Translations under genes and position numbers: made by a program | The notes under the pieces: generated by a model | What the model saw: the letters and a program-made list of their open reading frames with translations, nothing else | The model's database searches: none | Told to the model about the DNA's origin: nothing | Shown: in pieces, positions 7,072-12,111 of the stretch | How positions within the stretch are numbered: position 1 is the first letter of the stretch | Layout: each line of letters starts with the position of its first letter | Assembly (NCBI GenBank): GCA_051009035.1 | Contig: JBPCWY010000229.1 | Location: 1-14,781 of the forward strand | DNA: 14,781 nucleotides | DNA from: Persebacter sp051009035 | GTDB lineage: Bacteria; Pseudomonadota; Gammaproteobacteria; Tethybacterales; Persebacteraceae | Direction: 5' to 3'

Positions 7072-8136
7072 ATGACTGCGAAACGAAGCTTGACCGCCCG
7101 GTTGGACGCTTGCGGAGTCGTCTGCGCCGAAGGGTTTTTGTTTGAAATTGAGCGCCGCGGCTATATGGCGTCCGGCGCGTTTGTGCCGGAAGTCGCGCTG
7201 GATAATCCGCAGGCGCTGCGCGCTTTGCATAAGGATTTTCAGCACGCCGGAAGCGATGTCGTGCAGGCGTTTACTTACAACGGACACCGCGAAAAAATGC
7301 GCGTGCTGGGAAAGGAAGACCTGTTGCGCCCGCTCAATTTGGCGGCGCTGGAAATCGCGCGCGAAGTCGCCGCCGATGTGCCGTCCGGCGCGGAGCCGAA
7401 TCTGTTCGCCGGCAATATTTCCAATACGAATGTATGGAATCCGGAGGACAAAAACGCGCAGCGGGAAGCGCGCGCGATGTTCGGCGAAATGTGCGGCTGG
7501 GCGGCGGACGCCGGCGCCGATTTTATTATCGGCGAAACTTTTTATTACGCCGGCGAAGCGTTTGCCGCGCTGGACGCTATCCGCGAAACGGGTTTGCCCG
7601 CGGTCGTTACGATTTCGCCGATGGGCGAGAATAAAATGCGGGACGACTGGTCCATCGTTGATACTTGCGCCGAATTGGAACAGCGCGGCGCGGATGTTAC
7701 GGGCATGAATTGTTTTCGCGGACCGCCGACCATGCTCCCCTATATCCGCCAAATCCGCGCGCGCGTCAAATGCCATGTCGCGGCGTTGCCGGTTACTTTT
7801 CGGACGACCGAAGCGCATCCGACATTTTTTAATTTACCCGACAACAACGGCTGCGCCTGTCCCGCGCCGCACGGACGCCCGTTTCCAACCGCGCTGGAGC
7901 CGATGAATTGCAACCGCTACGAAATCCGCGCCTTCGCCGAAGAAGCGTGGAAGATGCAGGCGCGTTATTTGGGAGTATGTTGCGGCGCGTCCCCGGCGTA
8001 TATCCGCGAAGTCGCCGAAGCGATGGGACGGACGCCGCCGGCGAGCAAATACCGCGAAGACATGTCGCGCCATTTCATCTACGGCACGCACGAACGCCTC
8101 GCCGAACACATCACCGGCTACGGCGACCGCGCCTAA
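7072..8136 (+). CDS. Betaine-homocysteine S-methyltransferase-like zinc enzyme (homocysteine S-methyltransferase family)
   Basis: A 354-residue cytoplasmic enzyme of the Pfam homocysteine S-methyltransferase family, closest in pattern to BHMT. It would transfer a methyl group from glycine betaine (or a related onium donor) to homocysteine, giving methionine and dimethylglycine. The three zinc-binding cysteines are present: C214 in GMNCFRGP, and C303 and C304 in GVCCGASP. The N-terminal FLFEIERRGYMASGAFVPE segment (22-40) follows human BHMT closely. E155 in FIIGETF aligns with the homocysteine-binding Glu159 of the human enzyme. The human Asp-Gly-Gly motif that also contacts homocysteine is replaced by Ala-Glu-Gly (19-21), so the thiol site differs. 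The protein is about 50 residues shorter than human BHMT, whose C-terminal oligomerisation extension is absent. It lies 221 bp after the DUF1989-GcvT gene with its own promoter and strong SD. The neighbouring betaine-type transporter supports glycine betaine as donor. The donor and the acceptor are inferred, not proven. Confidence 0.85.
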   Translation: MTAKRSLTARLDACGVVCAEGFLFEIERRGYMASGAFVPEVALDNPQALRALHKDFQHAGSDVVQAFTYNGHREKMRVLGKEDLLRPLNLAALEIAREVAADVPSGAEPNLFAGNISNTNVWNPEDKNAQREARAMFGEMCGWAADAGADFIIGETFYYAGEAFAALDAIRETGLPAVVTISPMGENKMRDDWSIVDTCAELEQRGADVTGMNCFRGPPTMLPYIRQIRARVKCHVAALPVTFRTTEAHPTFFNLPDNNGCACPAPHGRPFPTALEPMNCNRYEIRAFAEEAWKMQARYLGVCCGASPAYIREVAEAMGRTPPASKYREDMSRHFIYGTHERLAEHITGYGDRA

Positions 8137-8185
8137 CCGCTTTTCGCCCGCGCGGCGTTTCGCCAAAACGGAATAATATTTTTTT
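8137..8185 (+). terminator. Candidate intrinsic terminator after the BHMT-like gene
   Basis: CCGCTTTT (8137-8144) pairs imperfectly with AAAACGG (8165-8171), enclosing an inner GGCG-TTT-CGCC hairpin (8154-8164). Seven T residues (8179-8185) follow after seven A/T bases. It starts directly after the stop codon. The gap before the T-tract keeps this tentative. Confidence 0.4.
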
Positions 8186-8217
8186 CAATTCCGGCGCAAA
8201 GCAAAATTAACGCAAAC

Positions 8218-8254
8218 GGCGGCGGGCTTGGGTTTTAATAAAACGCCCGCCGCC
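8218..8254 (+). repeat. Strong GC-rich hairpin between BHMT-like and protease genes
   Basis: Perfect 10-bp arms GGCGGCGGGC (8218-8227) and GCCCGCCGCC (8245-8254) enclose a second 5-bp stem GTTTT/AAAAC (8232-8236 and 8240-8244) with an AAT loop, leaving a 4-nt bulge TTGG. There is no T-tract on either side, so it is not a canonical intrinsic terminator. It may back up termination, protect the 3' end of the BHMT mRNA, or be part of a repeat. Confidence 0.55.
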
Positions 8255-8268
8255 CGCCAATCGCCCCC

Positions 8269-8362
8269 TCGCCGTCATTTCCGCACAAGGGGAATCCAAA
8301 ATACCGGGCATTGTTGCAAGATTTTACCGATTCGCCGAAGTTTGCTTTTTTAGATTCCCGCC
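8269..8362. repeat. Possible remnant of a dispersed GGGAATC/GATTCCC repeat
   Basis: TCGCCGTCATTTCC at 8269-8282 is followed by GGGGAATCC (8289-8297). An inverted copy, AGATTCCCGCC, lies at 8352-8362, so GGGAATC and GATTCCC face each other across 56 bp. The 5' part, TCGCCGTCATT, recurs at 10953-10963 after the protease gene. This pattern (GTCATTCC...GGAATC, GATTCCCGCCTACGC) resembles short palindromic intergenic repeats common in proteobacteria. No open reading frame or RNA gene was seen here. Confidence 0.4.
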
Positions 8363-8393
8363 TACGCGGTGCAAGGCAAACGCTCCCGCAAAA

Positions 8394-8402
8394 TGGTATA
8401 AT
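8394..8402 (+). promoter_or_regulatory. Extended -10 promoter of the protease gene
   Basis: TGGTATAAT, identical to the element at 7028-7036, lies 21 bp before the ATG at 8424. There is no recognisable -35. Predicted transcription start is near 8409, leaving a leader of about 15 nt without a Shine-Dalgarno sequence. Confidence 0.6.
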
Positions 8403-8423
8403 GAAAAAACAAGCCCGCAATTT

Positions 8424-10937
8424 ATGAAACTCCGCAACATTCTCATCGTTCTAATTTTAAGCGCGTTGCCGGCGGCATGCGGCGGCGGCGGCAGTGCGCC
8501 CGATACAGCCCAACCGCCAAACGAAATTGAAACTTGCGATGACGGCAACGAAGTTCCCCTCGGCGGTTGCCAAACTTGCCCCGTTGTCGGGTCAATTCCG
8601 AAAACTGATACTTGTCCCGCAATTGAAACTTGCGATGACGGTAGCGAAGTTCCCCTCGGCGGTTGCCAAACTTGCCCTGTTGTCGGCTCAATTCCGAAAA
8701 CTGATACTTGCCCCGCAATTGAAACTTGCGATGACGACAGCGAAGTTCTCCTCGGCGGTTGCCAAACTTGCCCTGTTGTCGGCTCAATTCCGAAAACTGA
8801 TACCTGCCCTGAAATTGAAGATTGCAAGGACGGCACCATGGATTTGGTCGGCGAGTGCGATGACGATACTGAAATGCCGCAGCCGCCTTTTGATACGCCG
8901 GAATACAATGGAAGCCTCGTATTGTCAAGGATAAACGCGCTTTACGCTTACCAGAACGAATATTTCGGGCAAAACATTACAGTCGCCGTTGTGGGAACGG
9001 GCGTGCTGGCAACCCACCCGGATTTGGACGCCAACATAATCACCAATTCCCTCAATTACGGCGAAGGCGCGGCGCGATTAACTGACAGCGACGGCAACGG
9101 GCATGAAACGGGAGTCGCGGGCGTTATTGCGGCGAAGCATAACGGGACGGGAATACACGGCGTTGCGCCGCTGGCAAAAATCGTTCCGGTATTGTTTGAT
9201 TTTAGCGTTAGGGGGACGGAAGAAAACGATGCGCAGGAAGCGGATATTTTTCGGGGCATAGCAAGAGACGGTATTCCCATCGCCAACCATAGTTATAACT
9301 TCGTGCGGGAGTATACGGGAACTTACGAAGGCGTCCGCTATACGGCGAGAGGGCCTACGCATACCCAAGTTCATACCATGCAGACCGATACCGCGCAGGC
9401 AAATACTTTGGCGGAGATTTTAAAAGATTCCGATACCGTCCATGTATGGTCGGCGGGCAACGGCGATTATAACGGAGAAACCAAACGTGTCGCCTTAACT
9501 CGTTGCGCAAATCAAGCGTCCGATTCCGAATGCATAGGAAGCGGAAGCGGGGGCATGATAGTTTCAATCGGGTTTTTTCTGGACGGGTTTATAGATGAAA
9601 ATTACGGCATATTATCTACGCTTAATATTCCGGTAATCACTTCGGGACGGGTTCCCAATTTTCCGTCCCTAAATAACAGTTTGGCGGAAAAATGGCTTGT
9701 CGTAGTATCGGGAATCGAAAGAGCACGCGGCCGTTACATTCTTGCATCCCCGTCCAACGGTTGCGGGACGGTGGCAAAGATGTGGTGTATCACGGCGTTC
9801 AACCGCGGAGTTTACACCACAACCGCGGACGGCGGCTATGACCGCTTCGGAGTCGGCGAGACTTCTTTTTCCGCCCCGCAAGCCGCCGGAGCGTTGGCGG
9901 TGCTCAAAAGCGGCGCGCCGGAAATGCCGATGACCGCCATTCGCATGATTCTTTTATCCACCGCAACTCCGATAGGGACCCGGGTTACAACGAATACGCC
10001 GGACGAACTTTTCGGCTGGGGCGTGATAAATATCAGCGCGGCGGTCGCGCATTTGGAAACTATGGAAACGGCGGAAACTTCCGGCGTTGCGGCGGTTAAA
10101 TTGCGCGATTTGCGGAGCGGTTTGCCCGCCGCATTTTCGCATTTGCGCGGGCGGCTCGGCGCGATTTCGGTCGCCGTCAAAACCATAGACGGCGTATATC
10201 ACAACATCGCCCTTTCCGATTTTATCCCCGCCGCCGAAACGCCCGCCCCGTCCGGTAACGCCGCAAAAGAAATATTGCAGCCGGTAATCTCCAACCCCGG
10301 CGGCGCGTCTTCTTTTGCATTCTCCGTTTTCGGGGATTCGCAAAACGGCGGCGTGCGTTTTTTTGGCGGCAATAAAACATTAAAATTATCCGCCGAAATA
10401 TCGCGCTTTGCCGAAAACAATATTTTTGGCGGCGCAAACTTCGGCGCATTAGGCGCGGCGGACACAACCGCAAACGGCGGCAAAATCCGCATGCTGCGCG
10501 CGCTCGGCGAAAACTTAAACATATTCGGCGAATACGAAACGCAAAACATACGCGCCGCCATAGCGGAAAGAAAATTTATCGCGGGCATCCGCGGGGCGAA
10601 AGCGGACGGCTGGACGGCGGGTTTGGAATCCGCAAATTTTTTGCGCAACGGCGGCAAAATCCGCATATCGGCAAAACAAAAAACGGCATTCAGCGGCGGC
10701 GAAATAATTTTGCAATACCCGCAAGCCGCCGGAGACGCCTATCAAGCATTCGCCGGAAAAACCCCGCAACGCATCGCCGAAAAGCAAACGGCGGTTTCGC
10801 TAAAACGGCGTCCGTCATTAATTTGGACAATCGGTTATGCGGCGGCAATCGGCAACCGCGAATGGGCGGCGGCGGCGGAATACGACAACAACAACGGCAA
10901 AAGCGCGCTATCCGCGCAATGGAAAATCAATTTTTAA
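8424..10937 (+). CDS. Subtilisin-like (S8) lipoprotein with Cys-rich repeats and a putative C-terminal beta-barrel; catalytic Asp replaced
   Basis: An 837-residue exported protein. Residues 1-19 are a lipoprotein signal (LPAAC, lipidated C19, then GGGGS). Residues 35-130 are three 32-residue repeats with conserved cysteines, plus a degenerate partial fourth (131-150). The S8 domain covers about 165-545. The expected Asp-Thr-Gly reads G191-T-G in VAVVGTGVLATHPDL. The His site is H227 (GNGHETGVAGVIAA, with the usual GTH altered to ETG). The oxyanion Asn is N346 (WSAGN) and the Ser is S481 (GETSFSAPQAAG). Residues from about 625 alternate polar and hydrophobic strands and end WKINF, like the terminal strand of an outer-membrane barrel. 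The layout resembles NalP of Neisseria and SphB1 of Bordetella, which are lipoprotein autotransporter subtilases acting on surface proteins. With Asp missing, this copy may be weakly active, inactive or a binding protein. The barrel region is shorter than the usual 270 residues, so autotransport is an inference. Confidence 0.8.
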   Translation: MKLRNILIVLILSALPAACGGGGSAPDTAQPPNEIETCDDGNEVPLGGCQTCPVVGSIPKTDTCPAIETCDDGSEVPLGGCQTCPVVGSIPKTDTCPAIETCDDDSEVLLGGCQTCPVVGSIPKTDTCPEIEDCKDGTMDLVGECDDDTEMPQPPFDTPEYNGSLVLSRINALYAYQNEYFGQNITVAVVGTGVLATHPDLDANIITNSLNYGEGAARLTDSDGNGHETGVAGVIAAKHNGTGIHGVAPLAKIVPVLFDFSVRGTEENDAQEADIFRGIARDGIPIANHSYNFVREYTGTYEGVRYTARGPTHTQVHTMQTDTAQANTLAEILKDSDTVHVWSAGNGDYNGETKRVALTRCANQASDSECIGSGSGGMIVSIGFFLDGFIDENYGILSTLNIPVITSGRVPNFPSLNNSLAEKWLVVVSGIERARGRYILASPSNGCGTVAKMWCITAFNRGVYTTTADGGYDRFGVGETSFSAPQAAGALAVLKSGAPEMPMTAIRMILLSTATPIGTRVTTNTPDELFGWGVINISAAVAHLETMETAETSGVAAVKLRDLRSGLPAAFSHLRGRLGAISVAVKTIDGVYHNIALSDFIPAAETPAPSGNAAKEILQPVISNPGGASSFAFSVFGDSQNGGVRFFGGNKTLKLSAEISRFAENNIFGGANFGALGAADTTANGGKIRMLRALGENLNIFGEYETQNIRAAIAERKFIAGIRGAKADGWTAGLESANFLRNGGKIRISAKQKTAFSGGEIILQYPQAAGDAYQAFAGKTPQRIAEKQTAVSLKRRPSLIWTIGYAAAIGNREWAAAAEYDNNNGKSALSAQWKINF
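8526..8813 (+). repeat. Three tandem 96-bp coding repeats
   Basis: Units at 8526-8621, 8622-8717 and 8718-8813 each encode 32 residues beginning Ile-Glu-Thr-Cys. By hand count, unit 1 differs from unit 2 at 5 of 96 bases, and unit 2 from unit 3 at 6. A partial degenerate fourth unit follows to about 8873. The spacing of Cys within and across units is C-x10-C-x2-C-x11-C-x5-C. The high identity points to recent duplication, and the copy number is likely variable between strains. Being in frame, changes in number would lengthen or shorten the stalk without breaking the protein. Confidence 0.95.
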
Positions 10938-11025
10938 CCCCGCCATTTTCCGTCGCCGTCATTCCTCTTAATATTTTTCATTCCGGTAAAAACTGAAACG
11001 GTGGGAAATATTGTTGCGGAAAATA
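10938..11025. other. Convergent intergenic spacer
   Basis: This 88-bp spacer separates the ends of the protease gene (+) and the glycosyltransferase gene (-). It holds TCGCCGTCATTCC at 10953-10965, a fragment shared with 8269-8282. It also has AT-rich direct repeats of the form GGAAATATT/GGAAAATATT near 11003-11027. I found no clear terminator hairpin with a T-tract for either strand. Confidence 0.4.
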
Positions 11026-12111
11026 TTATTTTGCGCGAAAAATTAATCTGTCGGCGGCGATGAAATTGAAAACCGCGCCGGCGAGTATGCCGAGAATGAA
11101 CGCCGCAAAACGGTGTTGCATAAAAAATTCCGTCTGCACCGTAAGCAAGGCATACATTCCCCAATTGACGCAAAAACCCGCGCCGGATACCGCGACAAAA
11201 CCCGCCCATTGCGCCGCCGCCGCCGCGCGCGGGCGCGTCTTAAAAGTCATAATCCGGTTTAGAAACCAGTTGGAAGTCGCGCCGGGCCAAAACGCCGCCG
11301 CGCGCGCCCATAAATGCGGCGCGCCGAGCGCCTGCAATCCGTAATAAAACATGATATCCCAAATAAAACCCGTTGCGCCGACCGCGCCGAATTGCAGCGC
11401 TTCCATTGTTTTCGGCCAGCGGTAGTGGTAGAGACGGCGCAAATGGCGCAAATAATTTAATTGTTCGCGCATCGTCATTTTGCTTTCGCCCGCTTGCCGC
11501 TCGCCGAAAAAAATCGGCACTTCGGCGATGCGCCCGGCGGCATGCCCCGCTTTGACGATGATTTCCAAACCGATTTTATATCCGATGGGCGACAATATTT
11601 CGGACGGCGGCATTTGCGCGCGGCGCAAGGCGAAAAAACCGGACATCGGGTCGGCAAGCGGCGCAAGCGGGCGCGCCAACATTGTCGCGCCCCAAGAATT
11701 AATCCGCCGCAAACGCGGCCAGTCGCCGGACATTCCGCCCCCTTCGGCGTAGCGCGAACCGGCGGCAAAATCCGCTTTGCCGCTTTGCAACGCCGCGGCA
11801 AGCTCGGGAATTTTTTCCGGCGGATGCGATAAATCGGCGTCCATCACAACCGCAATTTCGCCCCGCGCCGCGGCGATTCCGTCCATCACCGCCGCGGATA
11901 ATCCGCGCGCGCCGCGCCGCGATAATAAACGCAGCGGATATTTTTCGGATAATTGCGCGCACGCCGCATCGGCGCCGTCGCCGGAAAAATCATCGGCGAT
12001 AATAATCTCAAAATCGCGCCCCGCAAGCGCGGCGGCGATGCGGGGAATCAAAACCGGCAAGTTGGCCGCTTCCCGAAATGTCGGCACGACCACGCTGATT
12101 TCGGGCGGCAT
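11026..12111 (-). CDS. GT2 family glycosyltransferase fused to a GtrA-like membrane domain (polyprenyl-phosphate sugar transferase)
   Basis: A 361-residue protein with two parts. Residues 1-225 are a dolichol-phosphate-mannose-synthase-like GT2 domain: VVVPTFREAANLP (7-19), IIADDFSGDG, the metal-binding DAD at 91-93 in MDADLSHPPEKIPEL, GSRYAEGGG (118-126), DPMSGFFALRR (154-164) and GYKIGLEI (177-184). Residues 238-361 are a GtrA-type domain with about four membrane helices, including FGAVGATGFIWDI, SNWFLNRIMTFK and FNFIAADRLIF. The family transfers a sugar from a nucleotide donor to undecaprenyl or similar lipid phosphate, and the GtrA part is thought to help flip or anchor the product. This fits surface glycan or lipid A modification, but the sugar is not predictable. 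Its ATG overlaps the gyrA stop as TAATG, so it is probably co-transcribed and translationally coupled with gyrA. The link to gyrase looks positional rather than functional. Confidence 0.88.
   Translation of the reverse strand: MPPEISVVVPTFREAANLPVLIPRIAAALAGRDFEIIIADDFSGDGADAACAQLSEKYPLRLLSRRGARGLSAAVMDGIAAARGEIAVVMDADLSHPPEKIPELAAALQSGKADFAAGSRYAEGGGMSGDWPRLRRINSWGATMLARPLAPLADPMSGFFALRRAQMPPSEILSPIGYKIGLEIIVKAGHAAGRIAEVPIFFGERQAGESKMTMREQLNYLRHLRRLYHYRWPKTMEALQFGAVGATGFIWDIMFYYGLQALGAPHLWARAAAFWPGATSNWFLNRIMTFKTRPRAAAAAQWAGFVAVSGAGFCVNWGMYALLTVQTEFFMQHRFAAFILGILAGAVFNFIAADRLIFRAK

Noticed and set aside
8137..8423. Small gene or RNA gene between BHMT and protease
   Set aside because: No open frame with a start signal and no tRNA-like cloverleaf; only hairpins, repeat fragments and the promoter are visible.
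8526..8813. CRISPR array or satellite
   Set aside because: The repeats are directly adjacent 96-bp units in frame within a gene, with no spacers.
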